A stretch of 64,000 nt of DNA, taken from an uncultured bacterium (lineage in GTDB: Bacteria; Elusimicrobiota; Elusimicrobia; Elusimicrobiales; Elusimicrobiaceae). Of this stretch, positions 52,284 through 60,227 are shown piece by piece (positions within the stretch are counted from its first letter, which is position 1; each line of letters starts with the position of its first letter). The translations under genes and the position numbers were made by a program. A model generated the notes under the pieces. It had not been told where the DNA came from. It ran no database searches and worked only from the letters and a program-made list of their open reading frames with translations. The DNA lies in assembly GCA_949291365.1 (NCBI GenBank), contig CASEVJ010000008.1, positions 62,001-126,000 of the forward strand. The letters run 5' to 3'.

Positions 52284-53009
52284 ATGAAAAAAAGAACTTT
52301 TGGCGCCCGTACCTGGAAAAATATGCTGGCATTTGCGCAGCCGCTTTTTAAACGGGAGGAAACAGTGCTGGTGGGGTTTTCCGGCGGGCCGGATTCCGTG
52401 TGTTTGCTGCATTTTTTGCATTTTTTAGCCGGGAAAAAACATTTTGAAGTAATAGCCGTGCATGTGCATCATGGCTTGCGCGGCGCCGCGGCCGATGCCG
52501 ACGCCCGCTTCTGCCGGGGGCTATGCCAAAAACTGGATATCCCGTTTCTTTGCTATAAAAAAGCTGTCCGCTCTTTGGCCAAAAAACTGGATTTAAGCAT
52601 AGAGCATGCCGCGCGCAAGGCCCGCTATGAGGCCTTTGCCGCCGCCGCGCGCAAAACCGGCGCTTGCAAAATAGCGCTGGGACATCATTTGGACGACCAG
52701 GCGGAAACCGTGTTGCTTAACTTGCTGCGCGGTACGCGCGCGGAAGGATTGTGCGGCATACCGCTGCGCCGGCCGCTTACGGCCAAGACAGAAGTGGTGC
52801 GCCCGCTTTTGTGCATTACGCGCGCGGAAGTGGAAGAATATTTGGAAGTGAACGGTTTGCCCTGCGTGACCGATCAAACCAATTTGGACGATGCCTATAC
52901 CCGCAACTGGATCCGCCTCCAGCTGCTGCCCATGCTGGAGCAGAAACAGCCCAAAATCCGCCAGCATTTAGCCGCTATGGCGGCCCAGCTGGCTGAAAAA
53001 TTATCATGA
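52284..53009 (+). CDS. tilS: tRNA(Ile)-lysidine synthetase, short form
   Basis: This 241-residue PP-loop ATPase has GFSGGPDSVCLLHFL at the N-terminus, VHVHHGLRG, and LGHHLDDQAETVLLNLLRGTRAEGLCGI, the TilS signature blocks. TilS modifies C34 of tRNA-Ile(CAU) to lysidine so that it reads AUA. E. coli TilS has 432 residues; here the C-terminal domains are absent and the protein ends soon after the core domain (RLQLLPMLEQKQPKIRQHL). Its stop overlaps the next ATG as ATGA. A TtcA-like thiolase role is less likely because the cysteine motifs are missing. Confidence 0.88.
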   Translation: MKKRTFGARTWKNMLAFAQPLFKREETVLVGFSGGPDSVCLLHFLHFLAGKKHFEVIAVHVHHGLRGAAADADARFCRGLCQKLDIPFLCYKKAVRSLAKKLDLSIEHAARKARYEAFAAAARKTGACKIALGHHLDDQAETVLLNLLRGTRAEGLCGIPLRRPLTAKTEVVRPLLCITRAEVEEYLEVNGLPCVTDQTNLDDAYTRNWIRLQLLPMLEQKQPKIRQHLAAMAAQLAEKLS

Positions 53010-53560
53010 ATGAATTTGCCCAAACCATAACCCGGCTTCGCACCCGCCCGCGTCAGGAAACGTTTGAGCGGACGCTGTTTGCGGATTGTGATTTTGCCGG
53101 GGCGGATTTGTCCGGCCTGCGTTTTGAAGACTGCCGCTTTGCAGACTGCCGTTTCAGCAATGCCCGCCTTTCGCATACGGTATTTAATGGGGTGCATTTC
53201 CTGCGCTGTGCAATGGCGGGGCTGAATTTTTTTGAGGCGTATGGGCTGGTGATGTCTGTGTCTTTTGAAAAATGCGCGCTGGATTTTTGTTCTTTTCACG
53301 GACTGGCGCTGAAGCAAACGGCGTTTAACGAATGCAGTTTGCACTCGGCGGTCTTTACCCAGGCGGATTTGACGGGGGCGTGTTTTACACGCTGTGATTT
53401 GGCGCGGGCTGTGTTTCACCAGACGCGGCTGGATAAGGCCGATTTCTCTTCTTCCTATAATTTTGTCATAGACCCGGATGACAACTCCCTAAAGAAAACC
53501 CGTTTTTCGGTGCTGAACCTGGCGGGGTTGCTGGAAAAATACGATTTGGAAATAGAATAA
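53006..53560 (+). CDS. Pentapeptide-repeat protein
   Basis: This 184-residue protein is built from A(D/N)LXX-type five-residue repeats, for example CDFAGADLSGLRFEDCRFAD and later ADLTGACFTRCDLARAVF, which form a right-handed quadrilateral beta-helix. A central phenylalanine- and cysteine-rich part is less regular. It resembles Qnr/McbG-like pentapeptide proteins, some of which protect DNA gyrase, but most have no known role. It overlaps tilS by 4 bp, so translation is coupled. Confidence 0.85.
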   Translation: MNEFAQTITRLRTRPRQETFERTLFADCDFAGADLSGLRFEDCRFADCRFSNARLSHTVFNGVHFLRCAMAGLNFFEAYGLVMSVSFEKCALDFCSFHGLALKQTAFNECSLHSAVFTQADLTGACFTRCDLARAVFHQTRLDKADFSSSYNFVIDPDDNSLKKTRFSVLNLAGLLEKYDLEIE

Positions 53561-53563
53561 ACA

Positions 53564-54343
53564 CTACCCATTTAAGGCCGCGCGCAGCAGCCGGAAAAAA
53601 TCCGTTCGCGCATGTTTTTCTATCCACGGGGTATGCCCGCAGCGGGGCAAAATATTTTTTGTAAACGGTATTTGCAGGCGTGCCAGCGGTGCGGTAACGC
53701 CCTGGCTGGGGTGCGGGTCTTGCGCGCCGTGAATAATGGTAATTGGACAGCGGAGCAGCTGGGCGGCTTTGAGCAAGGTGCCCTTGGCGCGCAAGGCAGC
53801 GGCTTGAGGCCAGAGAACGGAGAACATTTTTTCGTTGGGCGGGGGCACGTCACAGTCGGCGGGCAACGGGCAGACATTATCTGCTTTTTGGGCCAGCAGG
53901 TCCAATGTATGCAGGGCGGCGGAATGGGCGGGTGTATGCGGGTGTTGCAACGTGTCCAGGGCCTGGCGGAAAGCGGCGGCTTGCCGCGGAGACAAATTCG
54001 CCATGCGCCTTTTGTTTATCTGGGCGGCATAGTGTTCTTCCAGCGGCGGGCAGCCCACCCAAATTAAGGCCCGCACCTGCTGCGGACATTGTGCCGCATA
54101 GAGCAAAGACAGCCACGCCCCCCACGAATGCCCAATCAGCGTGACGGGCGCTTCGGCCCGGGTATGTATTTGTGCGTCCAATTCTTCCACCAAATCCGCT
54201 ACCGTATCCCGGCTTTGCCACGGCTCCAATATGCCTGTGTATTGGCCTATTTCCCGGCATGCTTCTGCCGGCCCGCCCGGTGCGCCTGGACCGCCATGCA
54301 AAAAAAGCGTACGAAAAGGCCCGTGCCCGTAGTGGCGTATCAT
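53564..54343 (-). CDS. Alpha/beta hydrolase (proline iminopeptidase-like)
   Basis: This 259-residue protein has the oxyanion region LFLHGGPGAPGG, the nucleophile elbow GHSWGAW, a lid segment, the late aspartate in IIHGAQDPHPSQG and the catalytic histidine in RCGHTPWIEKHA. The HGGPG form is common in proline iminopeptidases and related hydrolases. I start at 54343, where ATGA overlaps the upstream stop; the 100-codon extension upstream is another frame of the preceding gene. The substrate is unknown. Confidence 0.83.
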   Translation of the reverse strand: MIRHYGHGPFRTLFLHGGPGAPGGPAEACREIGQYTGILEPWQSRDTVADLVEELDAQIHTRAEAPVTLIGHSWGAWLSLLYAAQCPQQVRALIWVGCPPLEEHYAAQINKRRMANLSPRQAAAFRQALDTLQHPHTPAHSAALHTLDLLAQKADNVCPLPADCDVPPPNEKMFSVLWPQAAALRAKGTLLKAAQLLRCPITIIHGAQDPHPSQGVTAPLARLQIPFTKNILPRCGHTPWIEKHARTDFFRLLRAALNG

Positions 54344-55356
54344 GACGGGTTTGCCTGAAGCCGGCTGTTTTTCCGGCTGGTTTTTGTACTGGGCCGCGGC
54401 TTTGGAGCTGTGCCGGGCGGCGTTTTGCCTCTGGAAAAAGCGGCCCGGCCCACAGAAGACACAGGAGCCGCCGGGGCTGTTTGGCGCTGGGGTGCGTGCG
54501 GCACGGCGGAGGGAGCATGCTTGCCCCCGGTGCGCGTTGTTTGGGAGCGTTTGCCCGGGTGGCGCGCAGTGCGATGGCCTGCCCCAGTGGCAAGAGGCAG
54601 CCCTTTTTGGCGCAAACGTGGGTGAATGCCAAAGCGGGTAATGCAAAAATCATACTTTACCGGGTCTTGCGGGCAGAACTGCGCCAGCGCGCGGGTAATT
54701 TCCAGCGCGGTTTTCATGTCGGCACTGTTGCGCTGTGTCAAGCCCAGCAGGCGCGCATTGCGGTGTATATGTACGTCCAGCGGTATAATCAGTCGGCGCG
54801 GGGAAATATGCCAGCCGCCGGGGTCTACGGCGTCTTTTCGCACCATCCAGCGCAGAAATAAATTAAGCCGTTTAAGGGCGCTGCCTTTGTCCGGGTCTGG
54901 CACCAGCGTATCTATGTCCGTCCCGGCGCGCAGCTGGCGCGCAAAATGTTTTAATCCTTCGCACACCGTTTCTTGTTCTTCGTCCAACCCTTGCAGAAAG
55001 CAGGCCTCCAGCGTGCCCCAGCGGCGTAAAACTCTTTGTACGGAAAGCAGAAAGCGTTGCAGCTCCGCCCCGTCTGTAAAGCGGTATTTAAAAGCAAGGA
55101 AGTCTTTTTTTAGCCGGGCCGGCGTGGCCGATAAAATATACCTGCGCGGCGCGGGCATGACGGTAAAAAGCAGCTGCAAATTGCGCACAATGGCTTTGAC
55201 ATTTCCATACGCAAAACAGGCCGCCAGCAGGGCTCCGGCTTCCCGTTCGCGCACGTCAGTCCAGCGCTGCAGAAATTCCAGCGGGTCAGGGGAGATGTGC
55301 CCCTTGCGGGTGTATTGGCGGTAAAGCGCGTCAAAAAACGCTTTATTTTTTGTCAT
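54340..55356 (-). CDS. TIGR02757-family protein with basic low-complexity tail
   Basis: This 338-residue protein matches the TIGR02757 family of unknown function over about its first 245 residues (LLAACFAYGNVKAIVRNLQ, RLNLFLRWMVRKDAVDPGGW, IPLDVHIHRNARLLGL). The remaining ~95 residues are rich in Arg, Lys, Pro, Ala and Thr (SRGKTPPGTAPKPRPSTK) and look disordered. The tail is unusual for the family and may bind nucleic acid or be former intergenic sequence. I start at 55356, which begins TKNKAFFDALY; TACAAT ends exactly 6 nt upstream, predicting a leaderless mRNA. Confidence 0.78.
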   Translation of the reverse strand: MTKNKAFFDALYRQYTRKGHISPDPLEFLQRWTDVREREAGALLAACFAYGNVKAIVRNLQLLFTVMPAPRRYILSATPARLKKDFLAFKYRFTDGAELQRFLLSVQRVLRRWGTLEACFLQGLDEEQETVCEGLKHFARQLRAGTDIDTLVPDPDKGSALKRLNLFLRWMVRKDAVDPGGWHISPRRLIIPLDVHIHRNARLLGLTQRNSADMKTALEITRALAQFCPQDPVKYDFCITRFGIHPRLRQKGLPLATGAGHRTARHPGKRSQTTRTGGKHAPSAVPHAPQRQTAPAAPVSSVGRAAFSRGKTPPGTAPKPRPSTKTSRKNSRLQANPS

Positions 55357-55390
55357 ACGGCTATTGTAGCAATTTGATAATATATACATA
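55357..55390. promoter_or_regulatory. 34-bp divergent promoter, TIGR02757 gene (-) and murE (+)
   Basis: TACAAT on the minus strand (55368-55363) ends 6 nt before the TIGR02757 ATG. GATAAT on the plus strand (55376-55381) ends 9 nt before the murE ATG. No ribosome binding site precedes either gene. Confidence 0.6.
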
Positions 55391-56842
55391 ATGATTTCAC
55401 GGGTGCTTGCTTTTGCCGCGTCCCGGGGCATTCAACCAACCGGGCTGACATACAATTCCGCTGATGTGCAAGCGGGGTATGTCTTTTTTGCGCTTAAAGG
55501 TGTGCACCATGATGGCAATTTGTTTATAGCAGATGCCGTGCAAAAGGGTTCCGCGCTTATTGTGTCGGCCCAGCCGCCGGCGCAGGAATATGGGGCGGCT
55601 TATTTTCACTCTGACGATATAGAGCGGGATATGGCCGACGCCGCCTATGAGTTTTACGGGCGGCCTTCAGACGCTCTGTGCATTACCGGCGTTACCGGCA
55701 CCAAGGGCAAGACCAGTATTTCCTATTTAGCCGAGGCGGCCCTGCAGCGCGCGGGCAAAAAAGTGTCTGTGCTGGGTACGGTCAATTACCGCGTTAACGG
55801 CAAAACGGTGCAAGAGGCGCCGAACACCACGCCGCTGGCTTTGCCGCTGTTTAAACTGCTGCGTCAAATGAAGGACGCCCAAACGGACGCACTGGTGATG
55901 GAAGTATCGTCCCATTCTTTAGAGCAGCAGCGCGTGCGGCATATTCATTTTGACACCGCGGTATTTACCAACCTGCAGCGCGATCACCTGGATTTCCATC
56001 ATACTTTTGAAAACTATTTTGCCGCCAAGAAAAAATTATTTGAAGAATTACTCACATCAGACAACACCAAACCGCATAAAACCGCCATTGTCAATGCAGA
56101 TGACCCCTACGGGCAGCGTCTGATAGAAATGCTGCAGGGCAAAGTGCGGCTCATTACATACGGGCTGGACAATCCGGCCGATTACCGCGCCGCGGACATT
56201 GAAGAGCAGTTAAGCGGCACGTCTTTTACCGTAAACGGACAGCCGGGCTATATCCATTTGCTGGGCAAACATAATGTATATAATGCACTGGCGGCTTTAT
56301 GCATTGCGCTGGCCAACGGCTCTGATGAAAAAAACGCGCTTTTGGGATTGGCGGATTTGCCGGGGGTGCCGGGTCGTATGGAGCGTATAGATGAAGGGCA
56401 GGATTTTTTTGTATTTGTGGATTTTGCGTATACAGACGAGTCTTTGCAGCGGGCCTACCAAACAGTCAAACATATTAAATCCGGCCGCATTTTGACGGTA
56501 TTTGGCTGCGGGGGCGACAGAGACCGCACCAAACGCCCGCTCATGGGCCATACCGCCTGCGCAAACAGCGAGCGGGTATTTTTGACTAATGATAACCCGC
56601 GTACGGAAGACCCGCGCCAAATTTTTGCCGATATTGAAAAGGGTATGCAAGGGTTTAACAATTATGAAGTGGAGCCCGACCGCCGGGCGGCTATTTTCAA
56701 GGCCATAGCGGCGGCCCGGCCCGGGGATATCGTTCTGATTGCCGGAAAGGGGCATGAGCAAACGCAAAAAATAGGTCATGAGGTGCTGCCCTTTTCCGAC
56801 CAGCAGACCGCACGGGAAGCGATAAGGGGGAAATGTGTTTAA
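55391..56842 (+). CDS. murE: UDP-N-acetylmuramoyl-tripeptide synthase (meso-DAP type)
   Basis: This 483-residue Mur ligase adds the third residue of the peptidoglycan stem peptide. The ATP loop GVTGTKGKTSISYL is at about residue 98. VMEVSSHSLEQQRV carries the conserved Glu/His, and the DNPR motif (LTNDNPRTEDP) is the signature of meso-diaminopimelate-adding enzymes. Length is normal. murD overlaps its end by 8 bp. The start is near-leaderless. mraY, murF and murG are not in this window. Confidence 0.96.
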   Translation: MISRVLAFAASRGIQPTGLTYNSADVQAGYVFFALKGVHHDGNLFIADAVQKGSALIVSAQPPAQEYGAAYFHSDDIERDMADAAYEFYGRPSDALCITGVTGTKGKTSISYLAEAALQRAGKKVSVLGTVNYRVNGKTVQEAPNTTPLALPLFKLLRQMKDAQTDALVMEVSSHSLEQQRVRHIHFDTAVFTNLQRDHLDFHHTFENYFAAKKKLFEELLTSDNTKPHKTAIVNADDPYGQRLIEMLQGKVRLITYGLDNPADYRAADIEEQLSGTSFTVNGQPGYIHLLGKHNVYNALAALCIALANGSDEKNALLGLADLPGVPGRMERIDEGQDFFVFVDFAYTDESLQRAYQTVKHIKSGRILTVFGCGGDRDRTKRPLMGHTACANSERVFLTNDNPRTEDPRQIFADIEKGMQGFNNYEVEPDRRAAIFKAIAAARPGDIVLIAGKGHEQTQKIGHEVLPFSDQQTAREAIRGKCV

Positions 56843-58238
56843 GCCCGAAAAGTTCCAAGGCCAAAAGGCCTGTGTGTTGGGGTTTGGGCGCAGCGGCCGC
56901 CAAGCGGCGGCGCTGTTGGCCCGGCATGGGTTTAACGTGCTTATCAGTGAAGAACACGCCATGCCGCAGGCCCGGCGTGTGGATTTGCCTGCGGGAGTGG
57001 AGGTGGAAACCGGCGGCCACAGCGGGAAAGTGTTTGACTGTGGATTTATTGTCAAAAGTCCGGGTATTTTGCCTAAAAGCGCCGTTCTTACGGAAGCGCG
57101 CAAGCGCAAGATACCGGTATTTTCTGAATTAGAAGTGGCGTTGGCTTTTGCGCCGAAAGGGCTGTGTGTGCTGGCTGTCAGCGGTACCAACGGCAAAACA
57201 ACGACAACAGCCCTGTTGGGAGAGATTTTAAAAGAGTATTGCGCGCGCCGGGCCGCCCAACGTCGGGTGTTTGTGGCGGGCAATATTGGCGCGCCGGTGT
57301 CAGCTGCTGCAGATGAGCTGAAGCCCCATGATTTTCTGGTGTTGGAGGTGTCCAGTTATCAACTGGAGGACAGCACCTTCTTCCGCCCCAAAGTGGCCTG
57401 TCTTTTAAATATTACGCCTGACCATTTGGATCATCACGGCGGCATGGAAAAATACGTCCAGGCCAAAGCCCGCTTGTTTAAAAACCAGCGCGCCAATGAT
57501 TTTGCCGTGTTAAACGGCGGAGACCGCTATTGTGCCCAGCTGGCCCCCGGGCTGAAAGGGGTGCTGAAAGCTTTTTCGGCCCAGCCCAGCCACGCACTGA
57601 AAACGGACGTGTTTTTTGACGGAGATGAAATTATCTTTAGCGAAGGATACCACTTGCGTCCGCCTAAACTGAAAGGCATTCATAATATAGAAAATGCCAT
57701 GGCTGCGGCGCTGTGCGCCTTGGAAGTGCAAGTGCCGGCTGACATTATTCAGGCGGTATTTAACCGCTTTGAGCCGATGGAACACCGCATAGAGCCGTTT
57801 GCCTATCACCGCGGGGTGGTCTATGTAAACGATTCCAAAGCCACCAATTTAGATTCCACCATGATAGCGCTAAAATCGTTTGAAAAAAATCCGCATATTT
57901 GGCTGATTTTGGGCGGGCGCGACAAAGGAGCGTCCTATGAAGTGCTGCTGCCGTATTTAAAGGCCTATTGCAAAGAGGTATTAAGCATTGGGGAGTGTAT
58001 GGATAAAATAGAGCGCGAACTGAAAGGGGAATTCCCCATTACGCGCTGCGGCACTTTAGACAAGGCGGTGGATTTGGCCATGGCCCGCGCCAAAAAGGGC
58101 GATGTGGTGCTTCTGTCTCCGGCGTGCGCTTCTTTTGACCAGTTTCAAGATTACGAAGAGCGAGGACGCGTGTTTAAGCGGCTGGTGAATGAACGCGTCA
58201 AACAGCAGCGTATTGGAGCGGAAGAAGAAACAAGGTAG
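56835..58238 (+). CDS. murD: UDP-N-acetylmuramoylalanine-D-glutamate ligase
   Basis: This 467-residue Mur ligase adds D-glutamate. The N-terminal Rossmann-like domain (ACVLGFGRSGRQAAALL) binds UDP-MurNAc-Ala; the ATP loop is SGTNGKTTTTALLGEIL at about residue 116. VLEVSSYQLE, NITPDHLDHHG and VNDSKATNLDS are further family blocks. The best start is GTG at 56835 after an AAGGGGG site; the ATG two bases earlier is in a different frame. It overlaps murE by 8 bp. A hairpin terminator lies 23 bp after the stop. Confidence 0.96.
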   Translation: MFKPEKFQGQKACVLGFGRSGRQAAALLARHGFNVLISEEHAMPQARRVDLPAGVEVETGGHSGKVFDCGFIVKSPGILPKSAVLTEARKRKIPVFSELEVALAFAPKGLCVLAVSGTNGKTTTTALLGEILKEYCARRAAQRRVFVAGNIGAPVSAAADELKPHDFLVLEVSSYQLEDSTFFRPKVACLLNITPDHLDHHGGMEKYVQAKARLFKNQRANDFAVLNGGDRYCAQLAPGLKGVLKAFSAQPSHALKTDVFFDGDEIIFSEGYHLRPPKLKGIHNIENAMAAALCALEVQVPADIIQAVFNRFEPMEHRIEPFAYHRGVVYVNDSKATNLDSTMIALKSFEKNPHIWLILGGRDKGASYEVLLPYLKAYCKEVLSIGECMDKIERELKGEFPITRCGTLDKAVDLAMARAKKGDVVLLSPACASFDQFQDYEERGRVFKRLVNERVKQQRIGAEEETR

Positions 58239-58260
58239 CTATTTCTGTGCTGATTGGATA

Positions 58261-58290
58261 AAAACCGCCCGGTATGCCGGGCGGTTTTTA
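58261..58290. terminator. Terminator after murD
   Basis: A perfect 12-bp stem AAAACCGCCCGG/CCGGGCGGTTTT with a TATG loop. Flanking A and T runs let it act in both directions, but tatD ends 112 bp farther on, so it mainly serves murE-murD. Confidence 0.93.
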
Positions 58291-58401
58291 GTTTGCCAAA
58301 GAAAAGGCCAAGGAATGGGCTCTTTGCCGGGCGGTTATACCAAGCGGGGCGGAGTTTGTTTAGGAAAATGAGTGCTTTGCGCCGGATTGTACGAAACACT
58401 A

Positions 58402-59208
58402 TTACGGCTTTAACCCATAGAGCGAGAGTGCATTTTGGGTGGTAATCTCGGCCAGTTTTTCCACCGGGATATTTAAATAATCTGCCACCCATTGTGCAAT
58501 CAGCGGGATATTGGACGGGTCGTTGCGGGTACCGCGCTTGCCTTGCGGGGAGAGATAGGGGCAGTCCGTTTCCAGCACTAATTTGTCCGCGCCGGCTTTT
58601 TTGACCGCTTCGCGGATATATTCGTTTTTCTTATAAGTAAAACAGCCGTTTATACCCAAAAGAAGCCCCCGGTCTAATGCTTTTTTGGCCTCTTCATAGC
58701 GGGCTGAAAAACAATGCAATACGCCTGGGTATTTGCCGGGGGCGGGCTTCCAGCAGTGCTTTAGTAAGCCAAAGGTCTGCTCATAGGGAGTGTAATCTTC
58801 CCCTTCGCGCCGCACATGCAGGACAATAGGTTTTTGAATTTGGCTGGCAAAGCCCAGCATTTCTTCAAACACGCGCAGCTGGGTATCCTGCGGGCAGACA
58901 TGCAAATAGGCATAATCCAGCCCTATTTCCCCTACGGCCACGGCCTGCGGATTTTTGAAGAGGTCTTCCAGCCGCCGGCGTGCGGCAGTATCATAGGTGT
59001 GGGCCATTTGGGGGTGCACGCCTAATACGGCGGCCGTGCGTTGCGGGTATTGGGCGCACAGTGCTAGTGCGGGTTCCCACTCAGCAGTTTCGCAGCCAAT
59101 TTCTACAAATTTGTATACGCCGCTTTCAAACACGCGCTGAATTACGTCCGCTCGGTCTGCGTCAAACGCTTTGTCGTTTATATGGGCGTGTGAATCTATA
59201 AATTGCAT
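58402..59208 (-). CDS. tatD: TatD-family metal-dependent deoxyribonuclease
   Basis: This 268-residue TIM-barrel hydrolase has DSHAHIND at the N-terminus (metal-binding HxH), VGEIGLDYAY, HVRR, LHCFS and LETDCPYLSPQGKRGTRN at the C-terminus. TatD proteins act as 3'-5' exonucleases or D-aminoacyl-tRNA-like hydrolases in DNA repair. A TAAAAT box on the minus strand ends exactly 6 nt before the ATG and no ribosome binding site is present, predicting a leaderless mRNA. It is divergent from the prepilin gene. Confidence 0.93.
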   Translation of the reverse strand: MQFIDSHAHINDKAFDADRADVIQRVFESGVYKFVEIGCETAEWEPALALCAQYPQRTAAVLGVHPQMAHTYDTAARRRLEDLFKNPQAVAVGEIGLDYAYLHVCPQDTQLRVFEEMLGFASQIQKPIVLHVRREGEDYTPYEQTFGLLKHCWKPAPGKYPGVLHCFSARYEEAKKALDRGLLLGINGCFTYKKNEYIREAVKKAGADKLVLETDCPYLSPQGKRGTRNDPSNIPLIAQWVADYLNIPVEKLAEITTQNALSLYGLKP

Positions 59209-59285
59209 AACTATATTTTATCTTTTTAGGCGGAAGTTTTAGAAGAGGGATTGTTTTTTTTATTTCACTTTAGTATGCTTTGGTT
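59209..59285. promoter_or_regulatory. Divergent leaderless promoters, tatD (-) and prepilin (+)
   Basis: On the plus strand, TTGTTT (59251-59256), 17 bp and TATGCT (59274-59279) place the start on the A of the prepilin ATG at 59286. On the minus strand, TAAAAT (59220-59215) places the tatD start on its ATG at 59208. Neither has a ribosome binding site. Confidence 0.7.
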
Positions 59286-59816
59286 ATGAATAAAATTAAA
59301 AACACTATATTAAACCGTCAGGTTTATGTAAAACGTCATTTGGGCGGTTTTACGCTGATAGAGCTGCTGGTGGTGGTGCTGATTATTGGCATATTGTCTT
59401 CAGTAGCGTTGCCCCAATATACCAAGGCCGTAGAAAAAGCCCGCGCCGCAGAAGCTGTGCAAAATTTGGCTTCTTTGGGAAAGGCCTTGAGGGTATATGT
59501 GATGGCAAATGGAGTTCCGGGAACGGGGAATGGCAGTGTTACGACTAATAGCATGGATTTAAGTGAATTAGATGTTACCTTGGACTTAAACTGTAATAGC
59601 AGTACTAAAGTTTGTTCTTCTAAAAATTTTGAATATAAATGGTTCGGTTCTTGTGTTTCCGCCACACGTAAGAAGAGTTCTTCTATCAGCTATGTGCTGA
59701 ATTGGTGTCAAGAAGAAAATCAAGAGCCGGAATTAAATTGTGACGTCTATGACGATACAGGATACGATGTGTGCAAGAGCTTAACGGGTTATTATATTAA
59801 CGAAGATAACCGCTGA
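59286..59816 (+). CDS. Type IV prepilin / pseudopilin
   Basis: This 176-residue protein has a basic 21-residue leader ending GG, then FTLIELLVVVLIIGILSSVALPQYTKAVEKA, the class III signal with the conserved glutamate at mature position 5, cleaved by PilD. The globular part has six cysteines, including CVSATRKK and NCDVYDDTGYDVC, so disulfide loops are likely. I use the ATG at 59286; a TTG two codons earlier is an alternative. It stands alone, without pilus assembly genes nearby, so it may be a minor or variant pilin, perhaps linked to DNA uptake with ComEC. Confidence 0.93.
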   Translation: MNKIKNTILNRQVYVKRHLGGFTLIELLVVVLIIGILSSVALPQYTKAVEKARAAEAVQNLASLGKALRVYVMANGVPGTGNGSVTTNSMDLSELDVTLDLNCNSSTKVCSSKNFEYKWFGSCVSATRKKSSSISYVLNWCQEENQEPELNCDVYDDTGYDVCKSLTGYYINEDNR

Positions 59817-59895
59817 TAGTATTGTAAATACAAATAGTATTTTCAGTTACAGACGCTGGATTCTGCTGTTTTTTTGAACTTTAATGAGAATCCAT

Positions 59896-59928
59896 AAAAA
59901 TCTCCTTTTCAAAAAAAGGAGATTTTTT
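59896..59928. terminator. Terminator after the prepilin gene
   Basis: A 14-bp stem AAAAATCTCCTTTT/AAAAGGAGATTTTT with a CAAA loop and T-rich tail follows the prepilin stop by 80 bp. From 59929 to 60111 I see no gene. Confidence 0.85.
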
Positions 59929-60111
59929 ATGTATTAAGAAAATTTCAGAACTCTGCTAAAGATGGTTATTATATCCCACTTTTTGTTCGTAGGGCTTCGC
60001 CGGCTCCGTTTAAACGGCTTTTTCTAGTACAAAACTTTCCTTGTTCTTGGCCGGGCTGCTTTCTATACTCTGTATAAAGCGCCGTTTTTATTCGGGCAGG
60101 ACGTTTTAAAA

Positions 60112-60188
60112 TTAGCACTCTAAAAAAGGGGTTGACAAAAATAAAATAATTGTTTACAATATTAGCAGGCAAAAATAAAGAGTGCTAA
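60112..60188 (+). promoter_or_regulatory. hrcA promoter with CIRCE operator and extra half-site
   Basis: TTGACA (60132-60137), 17 bp and TACAAT (60155-60160) form a near-consensus promoter. Overlapping the start is TTAGCAGGC-N9-GAGTGCTAA (60162-60188), a CIRCE operator with a degenerate left arm. A perfect left half-site TTAGCACTC lies upstream of the -35 box (60112-60120). HrcA binding at CIRCE represses the chaperone operon until heat stress, so the three elements predict autoregulation. Confidence 0.88.
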
Positions 60189-60227
60189 AATAAACCGGTC
60201 AGTACAGACGGTAACGGACGAAAATAT

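Noticed and set aside
54344..54646. N-terminal extension of the alpha/beta hydrolase by about 100 codons
   Set aside because: The sequence is Pro/Arg-rich and overlaps the coding end of the TIGR02757 gene; the ATGA-coupled start at 54343 begins at the family N-terminus.
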